Under the pieces are notes generated by a model. It saw only the letters and a program-made list of their open reading frames with translations. It was not told where the DNA came from and made no database searches. From Pseudomonas sp. FP2196 (lineage in GTDB: Bacteria; Pseudomonadota; Gammaproteobacteria; Pseudomonadales; Pseudomonadaceae), in the NCBI RefSeq assembly GCF_030687715.1, contig NZ_CP117445.1:5197501-5261500 (forward strand): 64,000 bases of DNA, in the 5' to 3' direction. Shown here in pieces: positions 49,336-59,793 of the stretch. Each line of letters opens with the position of its first letter. Positions within the stretch are counted from its first letter, which is position 1. The translations under genes were made by a program, and so were the position numbers.

Positions 49336-49743
49336 ATGTCCCGTACTTCGACTCTCGGTAAAAAATCCATTGGCCTGATCGGCGCCGCGCTGGCGGGTGG
49401 TCTGATGCTGTCCGGATCGGTGTTTGCCGCCCAGCCACTGGCCCAGGGCTATATGGTTGCCTCGGCAGAAACTTCGGTAAAGACACCGGAAGGCAAATGC
49501 GGTGAAGGCAAATGTGGCGATGCGTCGATGGCCAAGACCGACTCTGATGGCGACGGCAAGGTTTCCCGTGCCGAATTCCTCAAAGTCGCGCCAAAATCCG
49601 ATTTCGACAAGATCGACACCAACCACGACGGCTTCATTGATGAGCAAGAGGCCTACAACAACGTAAAGGCCAACTTCGAAGCCAATGGCAAGAAGATGCC
49701 CAAGGGCCTGTTCGAGCATCTGAAAGATCAAGACGGCGCTTGA
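49336..49743 (+). CDS. Bufferin-like EF-hand protein with EGKCG motifs
   Basis: A 135-residue exported protein. The signal peptide ends about residue 31 (SGSVFA). Two EGKC motifs (residues 52-55 and 57-60) hold the only two Cys. Two canonical EF-hand loops follow at 69-80 (DSDGDGKVSRAE) and 94-105 (DTNHDGFIDEQE). EGKCG repeats are the hallmark of HvfA/bufferin peptides, in which an MNIO (DUF692) enzyme converts Cys to thiooxazole for copper binding. No DUF692 or DUF2063 gene is adjacent. AGGAGA lies 5 bases before the ATG. Calcium binding and modification are inferences. Confidence 0.8.
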   Translation: MSRTSTLGKKSIGLIGAALAGGLMLSGSVFAAQPLAQGYMVASAETSVKTPEGKCGEGKCGDASMAKTDSDGDGKVSRAEFLKVAPKSDFDKIDTNHDGFIDEQEAYNNVKANFEANGKKMPKGLFEHLKDQDGA

Positions 49744-49756
49744 TTCGCTGAACATC

Positions 49757-49793
49757 AAAAGCCGCGCTACTCCTGCGAGAAGCGCGGCTTTTT
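49757..49793. terminator. Bidirectional terminator
   Basis: AAAAGCCGCGCT and AGCGCGGCTTTTT form a 12-bp stem between the convergent EF-hand and chemoreceptor genes. Confidence 0.9.
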
Positions 49794-49806
49794 CATGCCT
49801 GCAAAC

Positions 49807-51504
<1,698 letters not shown>

Positions 51505-51555
51505 CTATCGGCAAGTTGTACGATGACTTGAAGGGGAAATGCGTTTTTGTCGGAC

Positions 51556-51593
51556 AAAAAAAATCCCCGTATCTTTCGATACGAGGATTTTTA
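51556..51593 (-). terminator. Terminator after the tRNA cluster
   Basis: On the minus strand a 12-13-bp stem with GAAA loop (GTATC/GATAC core, one G-T pair) is followed by a run of nine T, 3 bases after the last tRNA-Pro. Confidence 0.9.
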
Positions 51594-51596
51594 ATA

Positions 51597-51673
51597 TGGT
51601 CGGGGTAAGGGGATTCGAACTCCTGACATCCTGCTCCCAAAGCAGGCGCGCTACCGGACTGCGCTATACCCCG
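51597..51673 (-). tRNA. tRNA-Pro (UGG), copy 1
   Basis: A 77-nt cloverleaf with anticodon TGG in a TTTGGGA loop on a CCTGC/GCAGG stem. The GTTCGAATC T-arm and encoded CCA are present. It is identical to the copy at 51853-51929. Confidence 0.95.
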
Positions 51674-51675
51674 GT

Positions 51676-51706
51676 AAAAAAAAGGCGACCTTTCAAAGAT
51701 CGCCTT
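51676..51706 (-). terminator. Terminator-like hairpin between tRNA-Lys and tRNA-Pro copy 1
   Basis: AAGGCGA/TCGCCTT (7 bp) followed by eight T on the minus strand lies downstream of tRNA-Lys and just 2 bases upstream of tRNA-Pro copy 1. Confidence 0.8.
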
Positions 51707-51771
51707 CTTCGATCAGCGCTTTTGGCCTCTGATCTTAAGATTCGATCCCAGCGCAAAACTGGTTTCAAAAA

Positions 51772-51847
51772 TGGTGGGTCGTGTGGGATTCGAACCTACG
51801 ACCAATTGGTTAAAAGCCAACTGCTCTACCAACTGAGCTAACGACCC
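51772..51847 (-). tRNA. tRNA-Lys (UUU)
   Basis: A 76-nt cloverleaf with GGGTCGT/ACGACCC acceptor stem, anticodon TTT in CTTTTAA, and encoded CCA. Confidence 0.96.
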
Positions 51848-51852
51848 AAAAA

Positions 51853-51929
51853 TGGTCGGGGTAAGGGGATTCGAACTCCTGACATCCTGCTCCCAAAGCA
51901 GGCGCGCTACCGGACTGCGCTATACCCCG
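51853..51929 (-). tRNA. tRNA-Pro (UGG), copy 2
   Basis: Same 77-nt sequence as copy 1, 5 bases upstream of tRNA-Lys in the direction of transcription. Confidence 0.95.
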
Positions 51930-51938
51930 GTTTGAAAT

Positions 51939-52014
51939 TGGCTCCGTGACCAGGACTCGAACCTGGGACCCAATGATTAACAGTCATTTGCTCTACCGAC
52001 TGAGCTATCACGGA
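51939..52014 (-). tRNA. tRNA-Asn (GUU)
   Basis: A 76-nt cloverleaf with TCCGTGA/TCACGGA acceptor stem, anticodon GTT in CTGTTAA, and encoded CCA. It is first in the cluster; its promoter should lie at 52015-52110. Confidence 0.96.
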
Positions 52015-52257
52015 ACTACATATTTCAATTTACAACGGTGAAACGTACAGCTCTTAGACTTCGTTCGCATCGCTGCGTTCGTGTGTCTGAGGCGCGCTAT
52101 TCTACAACCTAGATCACCTCTGTCAACCCCCTAAATTGCTTTCAAGTTAATGATTTGCAACTTATTTCAGATTTCTGCTCAGTGAGCTGAAACCTTGTGG
52201 GTGACTGACTGCGGGGCGCACTTTACAAGCCTTTTCCTTTGAGTTCAACAGCCTGGC

Positions 52258-52287
52258 GAAAAAAAGGCCTCGCAATGCGAGGCCTTC
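52258..52287 (-). terminator. Terminator of clpB
   Basis: AAGGCCTCGC-AAT-GCGAGGCCTT with a run of T on the minus strand, 23 bp past the clpB stop. Confidence 0.93.
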
Positions 52288-52309
52288 CTTATTTCATTGA
52301 CGCTGCGGC

Positions 52310-54874
52310 TCAGTTGAAAACGATTTCGTCGTTCGCAACGGCACCGGTCGCCGTATCGCCTGGCATGAAGTGACCCGACAGGATCAACTGCGCCAGCGGG
52401 TTTTCGATCCAGCGCTGGATCGCCCGTTTCAAAGGACGTGCGCCATAGACCGGGTCGTAACCGACAGCAATCAACTTGTCCATCGCTTCCGGGCTCAGCT
52501 CCAGCTTCAGCTCACGCTCGGCCAGACGACTGCGCAGACGGCCCAACTGGATCTCGGTAATGCCCGCGATCTGATCCCGTGCCAGAGGCTCGAAGATCAC
52601 CACTTCGTCGACCCGGTTGATGAACTCCGGACGGAAATGCGAAGTCAGCGCATCCATCACCGCTGCACGCTGGGCCTCACGATCACCCACCAGCTCCTGA
52701 ATCTGCGACGAACCGAGGTTCGAGGTCATGACGATCACGGTATTGCGGAAGTCCACCGTACGTCCGTGGCTGTCGGTCAGACGACCATCCTCAAGCACTT
52801 GCAGCAAGATGTTGAACACATCCGGATGCGCCTTCTCGACCTCGTCCAGCAGGATCACCGAGTAAGGCTTGCGCCGTACGGCTTCGGTCAGATAACCGCC
52901 CTCTTCGTAACCGACGTATCCCGGTGGCGCACCGATCAAACGAGCCACGGAATGTTTCTCCATGAACTCGGACATGTCGATCCGCACCATCGCCTCTTCA
53001 GTATCAAAGAGGAATTCGGCCAGCGCCTTGCACAGCTCGGTTTTACCGACACCGGTCGGGCCCAGGAACATGAACGAGCCGCTTGGACGATTCGGGTCAG
53101 ACAGCCCGGCGCGGGAACGACGCACCGCATTGGAAACCGCCACGACCGCTTCTTCCTGACCGATCACGCGCTTGTGCAACAGGCTTTCCATCTTCATCAG
53201 CTTGTCGCGCTCGCCTTCGAGCATTTTCGACACCGGAATGCCCGTCCACTTCGACACGACTTCAGCGATCTCTTCTTCAGTGACCTTGCTGCGCAGTAAC
53301 TGGTTTTCGCTCTTGCCGTGCTGGTCGACCATTTGCAGGCTGCGTTCCAGATCAGGGATCACCCCGTACTGCAACTCGGCCATGCGGTTCAGATCACCTT
53401 TACGGCGTGCGGCTTCCAGCTCCTGACGGGACTGTTCGATCTTCTGCTGAATCTGCGCAGAACCCTGTACCTCGGCTTTTTCCGAGTTCCAGATTTCTTC
53501 CAGATCCGAGTACTCGCGCTCAAGACGAACGATTTCTTCCTGGAGCTTTTCCAGGCGCTTCATCGCCGCTTCATCGCTTTCTTTCTTCAGCGCCTGTGAT
53601 TCGACCTTCAACTGAATCAGGCGACGCTCCAGACGATCAAGCACTTCCGGCTTGGAGTCGATCTCCATGCGGATACGGCTGGCAGCCTCGTCGATCAGGT
53701 CGATGGCCTTGTCCGGCAACTGCCGATCAGTGATGTAACGATGGCTGAGCTTGGCCGCCGCAATGATCGCGCCGTCAGTGATCGCGACCTTGTGGTGAAC
53801 CTCGTAACGCTCCTTGAGGCCACGCAGGATCGCGATGGTGTCTTCTTCACTCGGCTCATCCACCAGCACTTTCTGGAAGCGTCGTTCGAGGGCCGCGTCC
53901 TTCTCTATATATTGGCGGTACTCGTTCAGCGTGGTCGCGCCGACACAGTGCAACTCGCCGCGCGCCAGGGCTGGCTTGAGCATATTGCCGGCATCCATCG
54001 AGCCTTCGCCTTTACCGGCGCCGACCATGGTGTGCAATTCGTCGATGAACAGAATGATCTGCCCTTCCTGCTTCGACAGTTCATTGAGCAGGGATTTCAG
54101 GCGCTCTTCGAACTCACCGCGGTACTTGGCCCCAGCAATCAGCGCGCCCATATCAAGCGACAGCAAACGCTTGCCCTTGAGGCCGTCCGGCACTTCGCCG
54201 TTGATGATGCGCTGGGCCAGACCTTCAGCGATCGCGGTTTTACCCACGCCAGGCTCACCGATCAGCACCGGGTTGTTCTTGGTCCGGCGTTGCAGAACCT
54301 GAATGGTGCGGCGAATTTCATCGTCACGGCCGATCACCGGATCGAGCTTGCCGTCTTCGGCACGCTTGGTCAGGTCGACGGTGTACTTGTCCAACGCCTG
54401 ACGCGACTCTTCGTGGTTGGCGTCGTTAACCGCTTCGCCACCGCGCAGGTTGTTGATCGCATTTTCCAGGGCTTTCTTGCTCACGCCCTGGCCGAGCAGC
54501 AACTTGCCGAGTTTGCTGTTCTCGTCCATAGCAGCGAGCAACACCAGTTCGCTGGAAATGAACTGGTCGCCCTTCTGCTGAGCCAGACGGTCAGCCTGAT
54601 TGAGCAGGCGCGCCAGATCCTGCGACATGTTGACGTCGCCAGTCGGATTCTGGATTTTCGGTAATTGGTCGAGCTCTTTGGTCAGCTCTTTTCGCAAGCT
54701 GTTGACGTCAAAGCCGACTTGCATCAACAGGGGTTTGATCGAACCACCCTGCTGTTCAAGCATGGCCTGCATCAAGTGCGCCGGCTCGATGGCCGGATGA
54801 TCATGGCCGACGGCCAACGACTGGGCGTCGGACAAGGCCAACTGTAGTTTGCTGGTTAAACGGTCTATACGCAT
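52310..54874 (-). CDS. clpB: Disaggregase chaperone ClpB
   Basis: An 854-residue Hsp100 that extracts proteins from aggregates with DnaK. The N-terminal Clp domain (1-145) is followed by AAA-1 with GEPGVGKTA, a coiled middle domain (about 400-525, rich in Glu/Lys/Arg), and AAA-2 with GPTGVGKTE and the pore loop GYVGYEEGG. There is no ClpP-binding tripeptide loop. Length is standard (E. coli 857). A sigma-32 promoter lies upstream. Confidence 0.98.
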   Translation of the reverse strand: MRIDRLTSKLQLALSDAQSLAVGHDHPAIEPAHLMQAMLEQQGGSIKPLLMQVGFDVNSLRKELTKELDQLPKIQNPTGDVNMSQDLARLLNQADRLAQQKGDQFISSELVLLAAMDENSKLGKLLLGQGVSKKALENAINNLRGGEAVNDANHEESRQALDKYTVDLTKRAEDGKLDPVIGRDDEIRRTIQVLQRRTKNNPVLIGEPGVGKTAIAEGLAQRIINGEVPDGLKGKRLLSLDMGALIAGAKYRGEFEERLKSLLNELSKQEGQIILFIDELHTMVGAGKGEGSMDAGNMLKPALARGELHCVGATTLNEYRQYIEKDAALERRFQKVLVDEPSEEDTIAILRGLKERYEVHHKVAITDGAIIAAAKLSHRYITDRQLPDKAIDLIDEAASRIRMEIDSKPEVLDRLERRLIQLKVESQALKKESDEAAMKRLEKLQEEIVRLEREYSDLEEIWNSEKAEVQGSAQIQQKIEQSRQELEAARRKGDLNRMAELQYGVIPDLERSLQMVDQHGKSENQLLRSKVTEEEIAEVVSKWTGIPVSKMLEGERDKLMKMESLLHKRVIGQEEAVVAVSNAVRRSRAGLSDPNRPSGSFMFLGPTGVGKTELCKALAEFLFDTEEAMVRIDMSEFMEKHSVARLIGAPPGYVGYEEGGYLTEAVRRKPYSVILLDEVEKAHPDVFNILLQVLEDGRLTDSHGRTVDFRNTVIVMTSNLGSSQIQELVGDREAQRAAVMDALTSHFRPEFINRVDEVVIFEPLARDQIAGITEIQLGRLRSRLAERELKLELSPEAMDKLIAVGYDPVYGARPLKRAIQRWIENPLAQLILSGHFMPGDTATGAVANDEIVFN

Positions 54875-54945
54875 GGGTCACCTTCCTTTTGAGCAGGCCG
54901 GACCTAAAACCATCCTGAATAAAGAAACCTGCCAGATACCACTGT

Positions 54946-54973
54946 AGATGCGGTCGATTCTGCAAGATTCAAG
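54946..54973 (-). promoter_or_regulatory. Sigma-32 heat-shock promoter of clpB
   Basis: On the minus strand CTTGAAT (54967-54973) and CCGCATCT (54946-54953) are 13 bases apart and match the RpoH consensus CTTGAAA / CCCCATnT at nearly every position. The predicted start is about 65 bases before the clpB ATG. Confidence 0.8.
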
Positions 54974-55002
54974 CGGCGGGCAGTTGATGCAGATCAGACA
55001 GT

Positions 55003-55725
55003 TTAGCGGGTGAGCCAAACCAGGGAGGCAAAGCGACCGGTGCGCGACGCACGGCGGTAAGAGAAGAAGCGCGGATCGGTCACGGTACAGAAACCGCCGC
55101 CATACACCGCAGTGACACCACGAACTGCCAGACGCAGGCGCGCCAGCTGATAGATGTCAGCCATGAACTTGCCGGGATTGTGACTGGGGACAAAGGCTGT
55201 TGCCGCTTCGGGCAATTGATTGATAAAGACTTCCCGAACTTCCGGACCGACTTCAAAGGCATGCGGACCTATCGCTGGACCGAGCCAGACCAACACGTCT
55301 TCTGCCGGCACATCGAGCGTGTCGAGTGTGGCTTCGAGGACGCCCGCCGCCAGACCACGCCAACCGGCATGCGCCGCTGCCACGCGAGTACCGGCGCGGT
55401 CGCAGAACAATGCCGGTAAACAATCGGCCGTCATTGCCGCACAGGCAACTCCAGGAGTGGCAGTCCAACTGGCATCGGCTGTCGCAACGACAGATGGATC
55501 AGCATGCGCCACGGCAATCCCGTGAACTTGCTGCAACCAGGCAGGCTTTATAGAGAAGTGATCAGTCAGACGCCGGCGGTTCTCGGCGACTGCTTCCGGG
55601 CGGTCATCAACATGATCGCCCAGATTGAGGCTGTCGAACGGCGCCTCGCTGACACCACCCTCGCGGGTGGTGACACAGGCCCTGACGCTGGCCGGCGCAG
55701 GCCAGTCCGGCGTCAGCCAGTTCAT
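55003..55725 (-). CDS. pgeF: Purine nucleoside phosphorylase / laccase-domain protein PgeF
   Basis: A 240-residue YfiH/DUF152 protein. The zinc-binding residues are seen in QVHGIAVAH, TADCLPALFCD and AAHAGWRGLAAGV. E. coli PgeF removes misincorporated L-Ser from peptidoglycan precursors, and homologues show purine phosphorylase activity. Start MNWLTPDWP at 55725 overlaps the rluD stop by 4 bases. rluD-pgeF-clpB is a conserved order. Confidence 0.93.
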   Translation of the reverse strand: MNWLTPDWPAPASVRACVTTREGGVSEAPFDSLNLGDHVDDRPEAVAENRRRLTDHFSIKPAWLQQVHGIAVAHADPSVVATADASWTATPGVACAAMTADCLPALFCDRAGTRVAAAHAGWRGLAAGVLEATLDTLDVPAEDVLVWLGPAIGPHAFEVGPEVREVFINQLPEAATAFVPSHNPGKFMADIYQLARLRLAVRGVTAVYGGGFCTVTDPRFFSYRRASRTGRFASLVWLTR

Positions 55726-56684
55726 CCGACGAAGGCCTCGCGATCCTGCTTGAGCAGGGTCAGCAGCCAGACGAAATCTTCCGGCAACGGCGATTCCCAA
55801 CTCATGCGCTCACCGCTCGTCGGGTGATCGAGCTCAAGGAAACGCGCGTGCAGGGCCTGCCGCGGGAAGTTCTTGAGGGTTTCGACCATGTTCAGGTTCG
55901 CAGCAGGCGGAATGCGGAAACGACCGCCATACGCAGGATCGCCGACCAACGGGAAGTTGATGTGCGCCATGTGTACGCGGATCTGGTGAGTACGACCGGT
56001 TTCCAGTTTCACCCGTACATGGGTGTGGGAACGGAAACGCTCCAGCACGCGGTAGTGACTGACGGCTGGTTTGCCGCCTTCCATCACCGCCATGCGCTGG
56101 CGCTGCTGACCGTGACGGCCAATCGGGGCGTTGATCTTGCCGCCGGCGGTCACTACGCCAATCACGATGCACTCGTAGATCCGGCTCACGCTGCGACTCT
56201 GCAATTGAGTCACAAGCTTTGTCTGCGCCTGAATGGTCTTGGCCACCACCATCAAACCGGTGGTGTCCTTGTCCAGACGATGCACGATACCGGCGCGCGG
56301 AACATTGATAATGTCTGGCACGTGGTGCAGCAAGGCGTTGAGCAAGGTGCCATCGGCGTGACCGGCAGCCGGATGCACCACCAGGCCCGCAGGCTTGTTG
56401 ATCACCAGAATGTCGTCATCTTCATAGACGATGTCGAGCTCGATGTCCTGGGCGATCCACTCGCCCTGGGCTTCCTGCTCGGCAGTCAGCTCAAGGATGG
56501 CACCGCCATGCACGATGTCGCGAGGACGGATGACCGCCCCGTCCACAGTCAGGCGACCTTCTTTGATCCAGGCGGAAAGGCGCGAGCGGGAATGCTCTGC
56601 GAAGAGTTGGGCAGCGACTTGATCGAGGCGTTGGCCGCCCAATTCGGACGGCACCTCTGCGCGAAGTTCAATTTTATCGGACAT
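55722..56684 (-). CDS. rluD: 23S rRNA pseudouridine synthase RluD
   Basis: A 320-residue enzyme forming pseudouridines 1911, 1915 and 1917 in helix 69 of 23S rRNA. An N-terminal S4 domain (LDQVAAQLFAEHSRSRLSAWIKEGRLTVDG) precedes the catalytic domain with HRLDKDTTG (catalytic Asp) and ETGRTHQIRVHM. Start MSDKIELR is chosen by family alignment. Divergent from bamD. Confidence 0.95.
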   Translation of the reverse strand: MSDKIELRAEVPSELGGQRLDQVAAQLFAEHSRSRLSAWIKEGRLTVDGAVIRPRDIVHGGAILELTAEQEAQGEWIAQDIELDIVYEDDDILVINKPAGLVVHPAAGHADGTLLNALLHHVPDIINVPRAGIVHRLDKDTTGLMVVAKTIQAQTKLVTQLQSRSVSRIYECIVIGVVTAGGKINAPIGRHGQQRQRMAVMEGGKPAVSHYRVLERFRSHTHVRVKLETGRTHQIRVHMAHINFPLVGDPAYGGRFRIPPAANLNMVETLKNFPRQALHARFLELDHPTSGERMSWESPLPEDFVWLLTLLKQDREAFVG

Positions 56685-56835
56685 GCTCTGACTGTGCGTC
56701 GGCACAGCTTTTGGTTTCGGCTGCGCGCTTGTGGTTAAATACGGCGTCTTTTGCCCCGAGGCTTTTCAACGGGGCGCTCATCATAACAGGACGGCCCCGC
56801 CCAAGACAGCGGCCGTCATAGGGACGCAAGCCGCC

Positions 56836-57852
56836 ATGCAAGTGAAACACCTGCTGCTGATCGCCATCCTCGCATTGACCGCTGCTTGCTCATCGAAGGA
56901 AGTCGTAGACGAAAACCTCAGCGAAGCCGAGCTGTATCAGCAGGCTCAGACTGACCTGGACAACAACAGCTACACCAGCGCCACAGCGAAGCTGAAGGCT
57001 CTGGAGTCGCGTTATCCGTTCGGTCGCTACGCCGATCAGGCACAGCTGGAGCTGATCTACGCCAACTATAAAAACGCCGAACCGGAAGCTGCCAAGTCCG
57101 CCGCCGAGCGTTTCATTCGTTTGCATCCGCAGCACCCGAACGTGGATTACGCGTATTACTTGAAAGGTCTGACTTCTTTCGACCAGGACGTCGGCCTGCT
57201 GGCGCGCTTCCTGCCGCTGGACATGACCAAGCGTGACCCGGGCGCTGCCCGCGACTCCTACAACGAGTTCGCCCAGCTGACCAGTCGCTATCCGAACAGC
57301 CGCTACGCGCCGGACGCCAAGCAGCGCATGATTTACCTGCGCAACCTGCTGGCGGCCTACGAAATCCACGTGGCCGACTACTACCTGACCCGTCAGGCGT
57401 ACGTTGCTGCCGCCAACCGTGGCCGTTATGTCGTGGAAAACTTCCAGGAAACCCCATCGGTCGGCGACGGCCTGGCGGTGATGACCGAAGCCTACCAGCG
57501 TCTGCACCTGGACGAACTGGCGGCCAGCAGCCTGGAAACCCTGAAGCTCAACTACCCGAACCACCCGAGCCTGCAAGATGGCCAGTTCGTGCCAAGGGTT
57601 GCTGAAGCTGATAACCGTTCGTTCCTGAGCAAGGCAACGTTGGGTCTGATCGAATCGCGTCCACCGCTGCCGCCGGGAGAGACCCGCGCCAACCAGGACG
57701 TGCAGAAGCAGTTCCAGGATGCGAAAGACGCGATCCCGAACGAGCTCAAGCCTAAAGACGAGAACGGTGACGTGATCGAGGAGCCGGAGCCTGAGTCGAG
57801 CGACACCGACCGCTCCTGGTTCAGCTACATGACTTTCGGCGTGTTCGACTGA
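56836..57852 (+). CDS. bamD: Outer membrane assembly lipoprotein BamD
   Basis: A 338-residue lipoprotein of the BAM complex. Lipobox LTAAC (Cys about residue 19) is followed by five TPR-like repeats, including [17 protein letters not shown] and [17 protein letters not shown]. The C-terminal 90 residues are an acidic extension ([18 protein letters not shown]) beyond the 245 residues of E. coli BamD, usual in pseudomonads. Essential for outer-membrane protein insertion. Confidence 0.95.
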   Translation: MQVKHLLLIAILALTAACSSKEVVDENLSEAELYQQAQTDLDNNSYTSATAKLKALESRYPFGRYADQAQLELIYANYKNAEPEAAKSAAERFIRLHPQHPNVDYAYYLKGLTSFDQDVGLLARFLPLDMTKRDPGAARDSYNEFAQLTSRYPNSRYAPDAKQRMIYLRNLLAAYEIHVADYYLTRQAYVAAANRGRYVVENFQETPSVGDGLAVMTEAYQRLHLDELAASSLETLKLNYPNHPSLQDGQFVPRVAEADNRSFLSKATLGLIESRPPLPPGETRANQDVQKQFQDAKDAIPNELKPKDENGDVIEEPEPESSDTDRSWFSYMTFGVFD

Positions 57853-57869
57853 TCACACCGGATGCACAG

Positions 57870-57898
57870 AAAAGGGAGATCTTCGGATCTCCCTTTTT
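57870..57898 (+). terminator. Terminator of bamD
   Basis: AAAGGGAGATC-TTCG-GATCTCCCTTTTT, 17 bp after the stop. Confidence 0.95.
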
Positions 57899-57978
57899 CA
57901 TGACCGCGCTTTAATAGGCTGTGCGCTTGTCATGTCCTTGGCTAAACTGCCGGATCATCAGTCGAAAAGCCGCTCATC

Positions 57979-58212
57979 ATGCTTCGTTTATTGTTCTGGA
58001 TTGCCCTGATTTTCGCTGCGATATGGTTGTGGCGTAAATTCAAGACCCCCGCCTCATCCGCACAATCTTCCCGCGAGCAAGACGCCGCGCCGATGGTGCG
58101 CTGTGCCCATTGCGGCGTGCACCTGCCCCGCGACCGCGCGCTGAACCTTCAACAACAGTGGTATTGCAGCCAGGCTCATCTTGAGCAAGGCCCTGGTTCC
58201 AGTGATCGCTGA
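57979..58212 (+). CDS. PP0621-family membrane-anchored zinc-ribbon-like protein
   Basis: A 77-residue protein with one N-terminal membrane segment (LRLLFWIALIFAAIWLW) and a cytoplasmic part with CAHCGVHLPRDRAL and WYCSQAHL, three Cys and a His suitable for a metal site. It precedes pilS in pseudomonads and its 3' end overlaps the predicted pilS start. Function unknown; a link to PilS is inferred only from position. Confidence 0.85.
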   Translation: MLRLLFWIALIFAAIWLWRKFKTPASSAQSSREQDAAPMVRCAHCGVHLPRDRALNLQQQWYCSQAHLEQGPGSSDR

Positions 58213-59791
58213 GGCCGCCAACGCCGACAGCAAACAGGCTCAGCGTCTGCTGCGCCTTTATCATCTCTACCGTTTAAGTGTCGGCATCACGCTGGTGCTG
58301 CTGATCTCCAGCAACATGGACAACCGCCTGCTGACGTCGGCCAACGACGATCTGCTGCGCGGCGGCAGTTGGCTGTATCTGGTGCTGAACATTCTTCTGG
58401 TAGTGTTTCTTGAAAACACCCGGCGGCCCGCGCAACTGTTCAGCTTGGCCCTTGTCGATGTGCTGCTGCTGTGCGGTTTGTTCTTTGCGGCGGGCGGAGT
58501 CGCCAGCGCCTTCGGCAATTTGCTGGTGGTCTCGGTGGCGATCAGCAACACCCTGCTGCGCCGACGCATCGGCCTGCTGATTGCTGCTATTGCAGCGCTT
58601 GGCATTGTGGCCCTGAGCTTCCTGTTGAGTTTCAGTCATCCGCTGAGCGCCAATGAATACTTGCAAGCGGGCACCCTCGGTGCTTTGTGTTTTGCTGCCT
58701 CGTTACTGGTGCAGGGGCTGATCCGGCGTCTTGAAGTCAGTGAAACCCTGGCTGAGCAGCGGGCCAGCGAAGTGGTCGGCCTGGAAGCCCTCAATGCGCT
58801 GATCCTGCAACGCATGCGCACCGGGATTCTGGTGCTCGACGAACAGCGCCGCGTCCAACTGGCCAATCACAGCGCCCAGACCTTGCTCGCGCAGTCGCAC
58901 CTTCAAGGCCATTTGATCGACGATTATTCACCCGCGCTAGTCGATCGCCTGCAATTGTGGATGAACAACCCGACCCTGCGCCCGCAAAGCCTGAAAATCC
59001 CCGGCAACGGCCTGGAACTGCAGCCAAGCTTCATCGCCCTCAAACAGAGCCCCAATCAACAGACACTGGTGTTTCTCGAAGACCTCGCACAAATCGCCCA
59101 ACAGGCCCAACAACTGAAACTCGCCGCGCTCGGGCGCCTGACCGCCGGTATCTCTCACGAAATTCGCAATCCGCTGGGGGCCATCAGTCACGCCGCACAG
59201 CTATTGGGGGAATCCGAGGAACTCGATGGCGCGGATCGGCGTCTGACGCAGATCATTCAAGATCACTCCCAACGCATGAACCGAGTCATCGAAAACGTCC
59301 TGCAACTGTCCCGTCGCCAGCAAAGCGCGCCGCAACGGCTGGATCTAAAGCCGTGGCTGGAAAACTTTGTCGCCGAAAGCCGCGAACAGGCCACCGAGCG
59401 CCAGCAGATTCATCTGCGGATCAACTCGGGCGACTTCACCACCCTGATGGACCCCAACCAACTCACGCAAATTCTCGACAATCTGGTACGCAACGGCTGG
59501 CGCCACAGCGCCCTGCTGCATGAGCATGCTGAAGTCTGGCTGTCCCTGTTCATGGATCTCGACAGCCAACTGGCAGTGCTCGAAGTGCAGGACAACGGCC
59601 CCGGCGTGGCGCTCGATGAACAGGCTCATCTGTTCGAACCGTTCTTCACCACCAGCAGCCAAGGCACCGGCCTTGGGCTTTATCTGTCCCGTGAGCTGTG
59701 CGAAAGCAACCAGGCGCGCCTAGACTTCAAATCACGCCAAGGCGGCGGCTGCTTTCGCATCACCTTTGCTCACGGACGGAAACAAAGTTGA
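58181..59791 (+). CDS. pilS: Type IV pilus sensor histidine kinase PilS
   Basis: A 536-residue kinase with six N-terminal membrane segments (to about residue 195), a PAS domain (MRTGILVLDEQRRV), HisKA with His326 (GISHEIRNPLGAIS) and HATPase (DNGPGV, GTGLGLYL). It senses pilin in the membrane and controls PilR. The start is uncertain: TTG 58181 or GTG 58202, both inside the end of the PP0621-family gene; no ATG lies early enough. Confidence 0.93.
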   Translation: MSKALVPVIAEAANADSKQAQRLLRLYHLYRLSVGITLVLLISSNMDNRLLTSANDDLLRGGSWLYLVLNILLVVFLENTRRPAQLFSLALVDVLLLCGLFFAAGGVASAFGNLLVVSVAISNTLLRRRIGLLIAAIAALGIVALSFLLSFSHPLSANEYLQAGTLGALCFAASLLVQGLIRRLEVSETLAEQRASEVVGLEALNALILQRMRTGILVLDEQRRVQLANHSAQTLLAQSHLQGHLIDDYSPALVDRLQLWMNNPTLRPQSLKIPGNGLELQPSFIALKQSPNQQTLVFLEDLAQIAQQAQQLKLAALGRLTAGISHEIRNPLGAISHAAQLLGESEELDGADRRLTQIIQDHSQRMNRVIENVLQLSRRQQSAPQRLDLKPWLENFVAESREQATERQQIHLRINSGDFTTLMDPNQLTQILDNLVRNGWRHSALLHEHAEVWLSLFMDLDSQLAVLEVQDNGPGVALDEQAHLFEPFFTTSSQGTGLGLYLSRELCESNQARLDFKSRQGGGCFRITFAHGRKQS

Positions 59792-59793
59792 AC

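Noticed and set aside
51539..51841. 100-codon open frame across the tRNA region
   Set aside because: It reads the complement of tRNA-Pro and tRNA-Lys; such tRNA-antisense frames are a known annotation artefact.
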